Of a stretch of DNA of 64,000 nucleotides, positions 20,005 to 28,408 are shown in pieces. The stretch is from G965207335 sp965207335 (GTDB lineage: Bacteria > Pseudomonadota > Gammaproteobacteria > PS1 > Pseudothioglobaceae): contig OZ242267.1 of NCBI GenBank assembly GCA_965207335.1, positions 1,860,001-1,924,000 of the forward strand. Reading direction: 5' to 3'. Every line of letters starts with the position of its first letter. The first letter of the stretch is position 1. The position numbers and the translations under genes were made by a program. The notes under the pieces were generated by a model. It saw nothing but the letters and a program-made list of their open reading frames with translations. It was not told where the DNA came from and did no database searches.

Positions 20005-20823
20005 TTAAATTATTTTTGTAGCTGTTAGAGTTTTAATAATATTTCCAGCCACTTCTTCAATAGAAGTATTAGTGGTATTAAATACTTTTATTTTAGCATA
20101 TTTGAATATTTGCTCAACAAATTTAACCTCCTTTTTGCATACAGTCAAGTTTGCATAATTATCATTAGGGCGTCGTTTTTGGCGAATTTCTTGTAATATA
20201 TTAGGGTTAATTGTCAAGCCTATTAGTTTTTTCTTATATTTTAGTAAATGTTTAGGCAGGTTTTCAGCATAAATCTCATCATCTGTTAGCGGATAATTGC
20301 ATGCTTTTAAAGAAAAATTCATAGCTAAATATAATGAAATAGGGGTTTTACCACAGCGAGAAACACCAACTAATATAACATCAGCCTTATTATATTGCTC
20401 TGGTCTAACACCATCATCGTGTGTCATGTTGAACTCAATTGCATCAAGATGTTTTTGATAATCACTGTTATTAAGCACATCTTGCGATATGCCTAAGCTA
20501 TGTACTGATTTTTTAACAAGAGCAAGCTCTAATGGCTTAATAAATGTACTAAAAAGATCAACCACACAGGCATTTGATGATTTAATAATATTTTGACTAT
20601 CTATATCATAAAGAGTAGAAAAAACAATAACATTATAATTTTGCTTTGTTTTTAACTCAGTAATCTTATTAGCAAGTTCTTGAGCCTTTTTTTTATTATC
20701 AATAAAAGAGTATTTTTTAATTTTATACTCAAGTTCTGGAAATTGGGCAAGTAAACTTTTCGCCATAATTTCTGCCGTTAGTCCAGTTCTATCAGAAACA
20801 AATAAAATTATATACTTTTTCAT
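20005..20823 (-). CDS. ppsR: Pyruvate, water dikinase regulatory protein (PSRP, DUF299)
   Basis: Bifunctional ADP-dependent kinase / phosphorylase that switches PEP synthase off and on. A 272-aa protein with N-terminal ILFVSDRTGLTAE and the P-loop GVSRCGKTPIS (about 150-160), both diagnostic. It sits directly upstream of ppsA, its known target, in the same direction with 34 bp between the ppsR stop and the chosen ppsA start, so co-transcription is likely. Confidence 0.94.
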   Translation of the reverse strand: MKKYIILFVSDRTGLTAEIMAKSLLAQFPELEYKIKKYSFIDNKKKAQELANKITELKTKQNYNVIVFSTLYDIDSQNIIKSSNACVVDLFSTFIKPLELALVKKSVHSLGISQDVLNNSDYQKHLDAIEFNMTHDDGVRPEQYNKADVILVGVSRCGKTPISLYLAMNFSLKACNYPLTDDEIYAENLPKHLLKYKKKLIGLTINPNILQEIRQKRRPNDNYANLTVCKKEVKFVEQIFKYAKIKVFNTTNTSIEEVAGNIIKTLTATKII

Positions 20824-20961
20824 TACTTAAAAAAATACTGTTAATAAATATTGATGCTTTATTATAGTTTAAGATTGTTATGCAGTAGTATAAAATAATA
20901 AAATAACTAAAAAAAATATTGCACTTTTATTTGACTAACAAAAGATATAAATATTTTAATT

Positions 20962-20987
20962 ATTATTCATATTTATACAAAGGTCTC
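20962..20987. repeat. Solo MITE terminus
   Basis: ATTATTCATATTTATACAAA followed by GGTCTC matches one end of the MITE family (one or two substitutions) without a partner end nearby. It lies 55 bp upstream of the rubrerythrin start, close to its likely promoter (TATAAT at 21002-21007). Confidence 0.55.
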
Positions 20988-21041
20988 ATTAAATAATATG
21001 CTATAATTTATGTTATCAATTTTATTTAAAAGGAGCTTAAT

Positions 21042-21458
21042 ATGTCATTAAAAAATAGTAAAACAGAACAAAATTTAAAAGATGCTTTTGCTGGTGAATC
21101 TCAGGCAAATAGGCGTTATTTATATTTTGCTACTAAAGCAGATATTGAAGGATATAATGATATATCTGTTGTGTTTCGTTCTACTGCTGAGGGTGAAACA
21201 GGACATGCACACGGACATTTAGAATATTTAGAAGAAGTAGGAGACCCTGCTACTGGGCTACCTATTGGCGAAACCTCTAATAATTTAAAAGCGGCTATAG
21301 CTGGCGAAACACACGAATACACTGATATGTATCCCGGTATGGCAAAAACTGCACGAGATGAAGGTTTTGATGAAATTGCTGATTGGTTTGAAACACTTGC
21401 TAAGGCTGAACGCTCGCATGCTAACCGTTTTCAAAAAGCCTTAGATAGCATGCATTAG
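21042..21458 (+). CDS. Rubrerythrin (diiron domain only)
   Basis: A 138-aa ferritin-like diiron protein for peroxide detoxification. The iron-binding pattern is visible: GES (E19), EGETGH (E52, H55), GETHEY (about 89-92) and AERSH (E123, H126). It lacks the C-terminal rubredoxin domain of classical rubrerythrin, so electrons must come from another protein. A strong Shine-Dalgarno (AAAGGAG) lies 6 nt before the ATG, and TATAAT occurs at 21002-21007. It is followed by an Fe-S oxidoreductase and a DUF3501 gene, a recurrent trio whose Fe-S protein is the plausible electron donor. Confidence 0.92.
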   Translation: MSLKNSKTEQNLKDAFAGESQANRRYLYFATKADIEGYNDISVVFRSTAEGETGHAHGHLEYLEEVGDPATGLPIGETSNNLKAAIAGETHEYTDMYPGMAKTARDEGFDEIADWFETLAKAERSHANRFQKALDSMH

Positions 21459-21522
21459 ATAGCATACAATAACACAATTATAACTGTAAAAATTAAAAAA
21501 TACTAAAAAATAGCGAATAAAG

Positions 21523-21528
21523 TATAAT
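21523..21528 (+). promoter_or_regulatory. -10 box of the Fe-S oxidoreductase gene at leaderless spacing
   Basis: A perfect TATAAT ends exactly 6 nt before the ATG at 21535; no Shine-Dalgarno precedes the ATG. Transcription from it would give a leaderless mRNA, separate from the rubrerythrin transcript. No good -35 element is seen. Confidence 0.5.
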
Positions 21529-21534
21529 AAATTT

Positions 21535-22836
21535 ATGGATAAAAATTCGCTGGAGCTAGCAAAAAGACCAATTATTGATTGGCAAAGCGATGATTTTTAT
21601 GATGAAAAACTACTTACTAATGAATTAGAGAGAGTTTTTGATATTTGTCATACTTGTCGTCGTTGTGTTAGTTTGTGTAAATCTTTTCCTACACTATTTG
21701 ACTTGATAGATAACTCAAAAACTATGGAGTTAGATGGTGTTGCAAAGTCAGATTATAATAAAGTTGTTGCTGAGTGCTATCTCTGTGACTTATGTTATAT
21801 GACAAAATGTCCGTATGTGCCACCGCACGAGTGGAATGTTGATTTTCCGCACTTAATGTTACGGGCTAAGGCAGTAGAATTTAAAAATAAAAAAATAAGT
21901 TATAAAGATAAAATATTATCAAATACTGATATGGTTGGTAAATTAACCAGCATACCAGTTATAAACACAATAGCTAATAGCAGTATAAAAAACCCTGTTA
22001 CGCGTAAAATACTAAATAAAATATTATCTTTACACCCAGAAGCACAAATACCGCATTATCACGGTAAAACTCGTCTTAGTCGTCAATTTAAACCAATAAC
22101 AAATAATAATAAAGACTTTAAAGTAGCAATTTTTGCTACTTGTTATGGTGAGCATAACGAGCCACAAAGTGTGCTTGATTTAATTAGCGTATTAGATTAT
22201 AACGAAGTTGAAGTAGCCTTAATATCTGCTGTTAAATGTTGTGCTATGCCTAAATTTGAAATAGGAGATATTGAAAAAGTTATAAGTTTTGCTAAACATA
22301 ACAAACCATTGCTTAAAGAATATTTAGACAAAGGTTTTAAGTTGCTTGCACCTGTGCCTTCTTGTGTACTTATGTTTAAAAACGAACTTCCTTGCCTATT
22401 GCCAAATGACAAAGATATTACTGATATTGCTAATGCGTTTTTTGACCCGTTTGAATATTTAGCATATTTAGACAAAAATAATAAACTAAATAAAAATTTT
22501 ACAACACTTAATAAAAATATACTTTATCACGCTGCTTGTCATCAAAGAGTACAAAATATAGGTTCTAAAACCAAGCAAATTTTACAACTTATACCAGGAG
22601 TTAAAATAAGTGTATCTAATCGTTGTTCAGGACATGACGGAGTTTATGGTGTGCGTAAAAATAGTTATAAAAATTCTACCGAGATTGCAAAACCTATTGT
22701 TGATAAAATTGACAGCACCATAGATTATGTTGCTAGCGATTGTCTTTTAGCAGGTAAGCATATTAGCCATTTAAGTGATAAAAAAGTAATAGCATTACAC
22801 CCTATAACCATAGTAAAACAAGCTTATCAAATCTAA
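21535..22836 (+). CDS. Heterodisulfide-reductase/GlpC-like Fe-S oxidoreductase
   Basis: A 433-aa protein with two 4Fe-4S ferredoxin motifs (C38, C41, C44, C48 and C81, C84, C87, C92). These are followed by two CCG-type cysteine regions (ATCYGE with a later KCCAMPK, and ACHQRVQNIG with RCSGHDG), the layout of GlpC and HdrB-like subunits. It probably passes electrons to the upstream rubrerythrin. Its stop overlaps the DUF3501 start by one base (TAATG). No membrane segments are evident, so it is likely cytosolic. Confidence 0.85.
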   Translation: MDKNSLELAKRPIIDWQSDDFYDEKLLTNELERVFDICHTCRRCVSLCKSFPTLFDLIDNSKTMELDGVAKSDYNKVVAECYLCDLCYMTKCPYVPPHEWNVDFPHLMLRAKAVEFKNKKISYKDKILSNTDMVGKLTSIPVINTIANSSIKNPVTRKILNKILSLHPEAQIPHYHGKTRLSRQFKPITNNNKDFKVAIFATCYGEHNEPQSVLDLISVLDYNEVEVALISAVKCCAMPKFEIGDIEKVISFAKHNKPLLKEYLDKGFKLLAPVPSCVLMFKNELPCLLPNDKDITDIANAFFDPFEYLAYLDKNNKLNKNFTTLNKNILYHAACHQRVQNIGSKTKQILQLIPGVKISVSNRCSGHDGVYGVRKNSYKNSTEIAKPIVDKIDSTIDYVASDCLLAGKHISHLSDKKVIALHPITIVKQAYQI

Positions 22837-23417
22837 TGAAAATAATCAATCTAGATGAGTTAATGAGTCTTGAGAAATATGCTAAGTCTCGTTTTGATTT
22901 TCGTAGTAGTATTATTGCACTAAAAGCAAAACGCGAGGTAAAGATTGGCGATAATATTCGTTTGCTTTTTGAAAATCGTAGCACTATTTTATATCAAGTT
23001 CAAGAAATGTTAAGAATTGAGAGAATATTTGAACAAGATGGCATTTTAGAAGAATTGTCTGTTTATAATCCTTTGATACCAAATGGCAGTAATTTAAAAG
23101 CTACGATGATGATTGAATATACTGATGTTGAAAAAAGAAAAAAGCAATTAAAATTATTGCTAGGAGTAGAAAAACTTTTGTATTTACAAATTGCAGGTAA
23201 TAAAAAAATAACACCAATTGCAAATGAAGATTTAGTCCGTGATACTGATGAAAAAACATCATCTGTGCATTTTTTGCGTTTTGAATTAAATAAACATGAA
23301 ATTAGTGCATTTAGCAGAGGTGATAGTGTTATTTTTGGTTGCGGTCACAAACATTATCAAGCACAAAATACAATAAATAATACTACCCAACAAGCCTTGG
23401 CACTTGATTTTAAATAA
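22836..23417 (+). CDS. DUF3501 family protein
   Basis: A 193-aa soluble protein that I recognise mainly from its context: it overlaps the Fe-S oxidoreductase by one base in a rubrerythrin / Fe-S / DUF3501 operon. Motifs visible are MSLEKYAKSRFDFR, RLLFENRSTILYQVQEMLRIERIFE and a C-terminal GHKHY. The biochemical role is not established; an oxidative-stress function follows from its neighbours. A MITE begins 3 bp after its stop. Confidence 0.8.
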   Translation: MKIINLDELMSLEKYAKSRFDFRSSIIALKAKREVKIGDNIRLLFENRSTILYQVQEMLRIERIFEQDGILEELSVYNPLIPNGSNLKATMMIEYTDVEKRKKQLKLLLGVEKLLYLQIAGNKKITPIANEDLVRDTDEKTSSVHFLRFELNKHEISAFSRGDSVIFGCGHKHYQAQNTINNTTQQALALDFK

Positions 23418-23419
23418 AT

Positions 23420-23582
23420 GAGGCCTTTGCATAAACATGAATAATCATCAGAACACCGCTTTCCACTCACTTGATAATTTTTATCAAACCAGCTTTAGAA
23501 CAACTAGGGCAGGCTTGATAGAATATCATTAATTAAGCAAAAATCAGAGCTCTGTTAATCATCCTATTTATGCAAAGGTCTC
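23420..23582. mobile_element. MITE, 163-bp class
   Basis: Ends are GAGGCCTTTGCATAA and TTATGCAAAGGTCTC. It is the long form, containing a TTGATAATTTTTATCAA hairpin segment and GGCAGGCTTGATAG that the 107-bp copies lack. AAAT flanks both sides, a possible 4-bp target duplication. It has no ORF. It lies just after DUF3501 and may act as a terminator-like hairpin (inference). Confidence 0.82.
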
Positions 23583-23655
23583 AAATTAAAGACTAAATTA
23601 AGTTGGAAGTTATAGTTATACACATATAAATATCCTTATGCAGTAATCTAAAAAT

Positions 23656-24405
23656 ATGGAATTAGATAGTATTATTTTTCTGGCATTATTAATCTTTATA
23701 GCAGCTGTTTTATATTCATCAGTAGGGCATGCTGGGGCATCTGGATACCTAGCAGCTATGGCATTATTTGGCATGTCTCCAATTATAATGAAACCTACAG
23801 CACTAACTTTAAATATTATAGTTGCAACAATAGCAGTTATAAAATACTTAAAAGTTGGGCGTTTTTCTTTGCAAATATTCTTACCGTTTGCCCTCTCATC
23901 AATACCTCTTGCCTATATAGGAGGACTAATTTTGTTGCCTGATATATATTACAAACCAATTATTGGTGTTGTACTTATTTATTGTGCTTTTATGTTTGTA
24001 AAAGAAGCTACTAAATCTAATTATGAAATTAAGCCACCGTCTTTGTTTATTATTATAATTTTTGGTGCTATAATTGGTTTTATATCAGGCTTAGTTGGTG
24101 TTGGTGGAGGCATATTTTTAAGTCCACTACTAATAATGTTGCACTGGGAAGAGGTAAAAAAAGTATCAGGCATTGCCTCTGCATTTATTTTAGTAAACTC
24201 AATAGCAGGTTTATTAGGTTTTATAAGCTCAAATACCCCAGAATTACCTAATGGGATAGAAATATGGGTTGTTGTTGCGATTATTGGCGGTTATATTGGT
24301 GCAGAATACGGTAGTAAACGCTTAACAAATACCACTATTAAACGCTTGCTTGCACTTGTTTTATTAATAGCAGGTGTAAAAATGCTTGTAACTAGTTTTA
24401 TGTGA
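23656..24405 (+). CDS. TauE/SafE (TSUP) family membrane exporter
   Basis: A 249-aa inner-membrane protein with about seven hydrophobic segments and the two TSUP repeats: HAGASGYLAAMALFGMSP near residue 25 and GFISGLVGVGGGIFLSPLL near residue 150. Members export sulfite, sulfoacetate or other C2/sulfur anions; the substrate here cannot be read from sequence. A sulfur-oxidiser context would fit sulfite. It is a single gene, flanked by the MITE and a GFA-family gene. Confidence 0.85.
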   Translation: MELDSIIFLALLIFIAAVLYSSVGHAGASGYLAAMALFGMSPIIMKPTALTLNIIVATIAVIKYLKVGRFSLQIFLPFALSSIPLAYIGGLILLPDIYYKPIIGVVLIYCAFMFVKEATKSNYEIKPPSLFIIIIFGAIIGFISGLVGVGGGIFLSPLLIMLHWEEVKKVSGIASAFILVNSIAGLLGFISSNTPELPNGIEIWVVVAIIGGYIGAEYGSKRLTNTTIKRLLALVLLIAGVKMLVTSFM

Positions 24406-24518
24406 TTTTTATTTAATTTAGCTATCACAAGTAATTAATTCTTAATAATTTTAACTAAATAAAGATTACTGTATTTATTGATTACATTGATGTTAAAGCT
24501 TGTCAACTAGGAGAAAAT

Positions 24519-24917
24519 ATGTATAAAGGAGAATGTTTGTGTGGTGCGGTTAAATTTAAAATAACTGGTAAAATAGAGGATATTGTTTGCTGTCATTGCT
24601 CAGAATGTCGCAAAGTTCAAGGCTCTGCTTTTGCAACTAATGGAAATGTAGAAAGTAAACATTTTCATTTTTTAACAGGTAAGGATAAACTTAAAGAATA
24701 TCAGAGTTCTACTTATAAGAGTAGGTTTTTCTGTATTGAATGTGGCTCGCCTGTAATAGCAAAATTTTCTAAGCAACCTGACAAAACTCGTATTCGCCTT
24801 GGTTTAATAATAGGTGATATTGCAGAAAAAATTAGCGGGCATATTTTTGTTGCTTCAAAAGCAAATTGGGAAACTATTCCAAACGATGCACCTCATTACA
24901 AAGAGTGGAAAACATAA
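24519..24917 (+). CDS. GFA family zinc protein (glutathione-dependent formaldehyde-activating-like)
   Basis: A 132-aa protein with the Mss4-like zinc fold: CLCG (C6, C8), CCHCSEC (C27, C30) and CIECG (C72, C75). Members were named for glutathione-formaldehyde adduct formation, but many have no proven reaction. A clear Shine-Dalgarno AGGAG lies before the ATG. It stands alone, opposite to the next operon. Confidence 0.85.
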   Translation: MYKGECLCGAVKFKITGKIEDIVCCHCSECRKVQGSAFATNGNVESKHFHFLTGKDKLKEYQSSTYKSRFFCIECGSPVIAKFSKQPDKTRIRLGLIIGDIAEKISGHIFVASKANWETIPNDAPHYKEWKT

Positions 24918-24986
24918 AACTTATGTTAAATAATATTTAAGCTAAAATTAGCAACAACATTGTGCATAAGGATAAAAAAATAGCAC

Positions 24987-25490
24987 TTATTTTGTTTTTT
25001 CAATAATCATTATTAACAAAGGGCTGTTGGTATTAGTGACATTTCTTAGATTTGGTGTTTGTATAACTTTGGCATTAAATGGTGTTCTAATTGTATATTT
25101 CTCTAACTCTAATTTTGCTAATGATAGTAAATTATTTTGTGCCTGATATGCGTATTTGGCATTTTTGTATGCTATTTTAGCAAGCTCTAACTCTCTTTTT
25201 GATTGAACTAGGCTATCAAATAAAGTTTTTATATTTTTGAGGTCTAATTCTTTATCTACTAATTGTTGCTGTTTTATTTTTAAAATATTTAGCTCTTTGT
25301 TTAGTTTTTCTTGGGCAATTCTTGAGTCTAATGATACTAATATCTCGCCTTTATTTACATAGGATTCTTCTTTAGCTATAAAAATAATTTTGCCACTAAC
25401 TTCTGGGTATATTTCTAGTTTATTATTATTTGCATATGTTGTGCTATTTACAATAAAAAATATGGCAATTAGCGAAGTTTTTAAGAGCAT
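24987..25490 (-). CDS. Short periplasmic adaptor (HlyD/MFP-like)
   Basis: A 167-aa exported protein: signal peptide 1-20, then a biotinyl/lipoyl-like half (VSGKIIFIAKEESYVNKGEILVSLD), an alpha-helical hairpin (about 60-135), and the second lipoyl half (YTIRTPFNAKVIQ). It is about half the usual adaptor length and lacks the beta-barrel and membrane-proximal domains. It follows the TolC-like gene by a single base. No inner-membrane pump is encoded nearby, so its partner is unknown. Confidence 0.75.
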   Translation of the reverse strand: MLLKTSLIAIFFIVNSTTYANNNKLEIYPEVSGKIIFIAKEESYVNKGEILVSLDSRIAQEKLNKELNILKIKQQQLVDKELDLKNIKTLFDSLVQSKRELELAKIAYKNAKYAYQAQNNLLSLAKLELEKYTIRTPFNAKVIQTPNLRNVTNTNSPLLIMIIEKTK

Positions 25491-25491
25491 A

Positions 25492-26730
25492 TTATAAGAT
25501 TATTCCTGCCGTTAATAAATTCATTTTTTCCAAACTAATAGCAATAGCAAAATCAATTTTTGCCATATCTAGCTCATTTTTAGTCCATAAAACCATAGCA
25601 TTACCTATATTTCTAGTTATACGCATTTCATATTCTAAGCTTGATTTTTCTAGGTAAAAATCTAGGTATTCTTGTTTAATTGCTAAGGTTTTTTTCTTGT
25701 GTTTTAATTGTTTTAATGCTAAGTACAATGCTAAAATATTATTATTTAATTCATCTCTATACTCTTCTAGTTTTAGTTGTTCCTGTGTTATTTTAATATT
25801 TATTGCCATTATATCTTTATCTTTTTTATCATCAAATATTGGAATATTAGCAGTAATAGCAAAATTATAATTACCATTTTTAGCACTATTATAGCTTTGT
25901 CCTCCTAAGTTTAGGCTACTACTTATAGATAGTTGATTATTGTCAATATAACTCTTTTTCTCTGTTATTAAATTAGCTATAGAACTGTTTAAAATTTTTA
26001 GTATTGGATTATTTTTAAATACTATTTTGTGCCAGTAGTTTACATCTTCTAACTCATAATTAAAATATTTATTTAGGTTTGGCTGTACTAATTCATCTGG
26101 TCTATTTGGATATTTAAGGTGTAGTAAATTAGCTAATTTATTGCGGCTTAGTATTTGTTTATTTTCTATTATTAGTCTTTTATTAAAATCTTCTTGGGTT
26201 TTATATTTTGCTTCTAGGACTTCTACTTCTGATACATATCCTATGTCAAAATCTTGTATTGCATGATTTTGTGTAACTGCTGATAGGGCTAATTTTTCTG
26301 TTAAATATTGATACTCTAAATCAGCAATTATAGTCATAAAAAAAGCCCTCATCATTAGTATTTTTTGTCCTAGCACTATGTTATTTAGACGCATATTTTC
26401 AATATCTATATTATTTTTTTGTGCTAAGGTTTTTATGTTATTAGTCTTGTCAAATAATTTTTTACTAAATTGTAAATAAAATTTGCTATCATCTAAGGTT
26501 TTATTGTATTCTTCTCTAATGCCTAACTGCGATGCTATATTAATTTGCAACTTATAAATATCTAAATAATCATAAATTAATTTATTATTAATTATGTTTA
26601 ATTGCTGTTTTTTGGCGTCAAAGTCAAATTTTTTTGCTTGCTCTAATGCATATTCTAAGGTTAATTTGTCAGTGGTGCTAGCAATAATATTAATATTTAT
26701 CATCATCATAATAAGTATTAATACTTTCAT
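25492..26730 (-). CDS. TolC-like outer-membrane efflux protein
   Basis: A 412-aa protein with an N-terminal signal peptide and long amphipathic helices in two similar halves, as in the outer membrane factor family (Asn/Leu-rich coiled coils, for example LIENKQILSRNKLANLLHL). It is slightly shorter than TolC. Its ATG overlaps the stop of the upstream thioredoxin-like gene (ATGA), and it precedes the short adaptor by one base, giving a tight three-gene operon. Confidence 0.75.
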   Translation of the reverse strand: MKVLILIMMMININIIASTTDKLTLEYALEQAKKFDFDAKKQQLNIINNKLIYDYLDIYKLQINIASQLGIREEYNKTLDDSKFYLQFSKKLFDKTNNIKTLAQKNNIDIENMRLNNIVLGQKILMMRAFFMTIIADLEYQYLTEKLALSAVTQNHAIQDFDIGYVSEVEVLEAKYKTQEDFNKRLIIENKQILSRNKLANLLHLKYPNRPDELVQPNLNKYFNYELEDVNYWHKIVFKNNPILKILNSSIANLITEKKSYIDNNQLSISSSLNLGGQSYNSAKNGNYNFAITANIPIFDDKKDKDIMAINIKITQEQLKLEEYRDELNNNILALYLALKQLKHKKKTLAIKQEYLDFYLEKSSLEYEMRITRNIGNAMVLWTKNELDMAKIDFAIAISLEKMNLLTAGIIL

Positions 26731-27239
26731 ATTAGGTTTTTTCGTCTGTTTTTTATCTTATAACGCATAAAACTTTCTTTTTGGTATTGTTTGGCAACAA
26801 CAAAGTTTGCAAGTAATAAAAAGTCTTTTTTATTAACAAATCCAGTTCTTTGAAAAACTAATTTACCATTTAAGTCAAAAAATACTAATACTGGGGTTGC
26901 AAATACATTATATTGTTTACTAGCAAATTCTCTTTGTGTAGTATCATTACCTTTAAAATCAACTATTTCTAATGAGCCATTAGCATCTACTGCATAGTTT
27001 AAAAATTGTTTTTTATAAAGTTTTAAAACTTCTGGCTCATTAAGAACATTCTTTCGCATTTTTTCGCAAAACGGACAGTCATCTAAATGAAAGAAAACAA
27101 ATATTCCAGATTTATTATTATCTTTTGCCTCAACTAGGTTTTCTTGAAAGTCATTAAAATGGCTATCAAAAATAGCTAGTTCATTAGCAAATATGCTACT
27201 GCTAGTGATAAATATTAGTGTTGCAAAAAAGATATTCAT
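26727..27239 (-). CDS. Periplasmic thioredoxin-fold protein (SoxW/DsbD-gamma-like)
   Basis: A 170-aa protein with signal peptide (1-18) and thioredoxin active site CPFC (C55/C58) in FHLDDCPFCEKMRK. The cis-Pro loop FATPVLVFFD follows. It resembles SoxW-type thioredoxins of sulfur oxidisers and other periplasmic reductants. The basic C-terminal tail (RYKIKNRRKN) is unusual. It is first in an operon with TolC-like and adaptor genes, suggesting it reduces or matures something in that export path (inference). Confidence 0.8.
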   Translation of the reverse strand: MNIFFATLIFITSSSIFANELAIFDSHFNDFQENLVEAKDNNKSGIFVFFHLDDCPFCEKMRKNVLNEPEVLKLYKKQFLNYAVDANGSLEIVDFKGNDTTQREFASKQYNVFATPVLVFFDLNGKLVFQRTGFVNKKDFLLLANFVVAKQYQKESFMRYKIKNRRKNLI

Positions 27240-27529
27240 TTATAGTTATATTTTAAATACTGTATATTTTAGCTAATACATTTATGATATGCCATATTTC
27301 AGTTTACCATAAATTATAATTTTATAAATAAAATATATGTAGTGTATTTCTATTTTAGAAGTTGATGTTTTTAGGAAACATAATACTGCTACATTAAGTA
27401 ATAATATTACTTTAAGAGAGAAAATAAATATTAGTTAATGATAAAATAATTACTTAATACTAGGTAATAAGCATGCACATAAAAGGCAGTGTTATATACA
27501 AATTTTTTTATACGGTAGTTCTGGAATTA

Positions 27530-27943
27530 TTAACACTGTTCCCAAGGCATGTTATCGTGTCGCCAACCATTAAGATTGCCCCGTTGATCATTTTCGTCTA
27601 AGTCACCCTCAAAACCACTTATTACATGAGATACATTAGTAAACCCATGTTCAATCAAGCATTTACCTGCATCATGAGAGCGATAGCCACTACGACAAAT
27701 TAGAATAATTTCAGTAGCTAAGGTTTTATCATTTTTGTTAGTATATTTTTTAACTGCATTAATAAAACCTTGTGGGTCTGGCTCCCAATCAGGCTCATCT
27801 AGCCACGGCAGTAAAATACTGCTTAATGCTCGTCCTACAAATTTATTTTCTGCATAAGAACGCACATCTAAAAATAAAACATTTTTATCATTTTGTAATT
27901 TTTCATGTGTCTGCTTGGGAGTTAAGGTAATTATTTTTTTCAT
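27530..27943 (-). CDS. Rhodanese-like sulfurtransferase
   Basis: A 137-aa single rhodanese domain. The active-site loop CRSGYRS has the catalytic C83, and the N-terminal FLDVRSYAENKFVGRA is the CH2A-type segment. No signal peptide is evident, so it is cytosolic. It probably carries persulfide sulfur between proteins, consistent with a sulfur-metabolising host. It is a single gene, divergent from the accessory island that starts at 28025. Confidence 0.9.
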   Translation of the reverse strand: MKKIITLTPKQTHEKLQNDKNVLFLDVRSYAENKFVGRALSSILLPWLDEPDWEPDPQGFINAVKKYTNKNDKTLATEIILICRSGYRSHDAGKCLIEHGFTNVSHVISGFEGDLDENDQRGNLNGWRHDNMPWEQC

Positions 27944-28024
27944 ATCTGTTTATAATTATAAAATAAAAATAAATTATACTATTATTTAATGACTAAAAAT
28001 AATCATTAATTAAAATAAAATTAA

Positions 28025-28266
28025 ATGAACATTCTATTTAGAGTTGATAGCTCATCAAAAATTGGTTTAGGACATTTAATGCCTTGCTTAGTATTAGCAG
28101 AGCAATATAAAAAAGATAATGTTATTTTTGCAAAGGTTTCAATAAAAAATAATTATCAGCTAATTATGATAATAGTTATACAGTTGTAACTGAAATATTA
28201 AATGAAATTTATGTACAACAAGATAAATTAGCTAAAATTTTAAGTGCTATTAAAGATTTGCTTTAA
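28025..28266 (+). pseudogene. Chimeric scar: start of pseG fused to end of hepT
   Basis: Bases 28025-28131 copy the first 107 bases of pseG (29536 on) with very few changes. Then GCAAAGGTTTCA (one mismatch to a MITE terminus) replaces some 35 bases, AAAAATAATTATCAGCTAATTAT resumes a later part of pseG as a short piece, and from about 28167 to 28266 the sequence copies the last 100 bases of hepT (34487-34586). The frame stops early. It records a duplication of the pseG-to-hepT block followed by a deletion of roughly 5 kb. Confidence 0.88.
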
Positions 28267-28408
28267 GTGTGGATTTGATAATTGACAGACAAAATAAAGA
28301 CAGCATTCAAATATTATTGTCTTTGTTATAAGCATTTTATTGCATTGATGCTTTACTTTTATTATATTAAATGGTATAATACCAAAAAGTATAATATAAA
28401 AATATATA

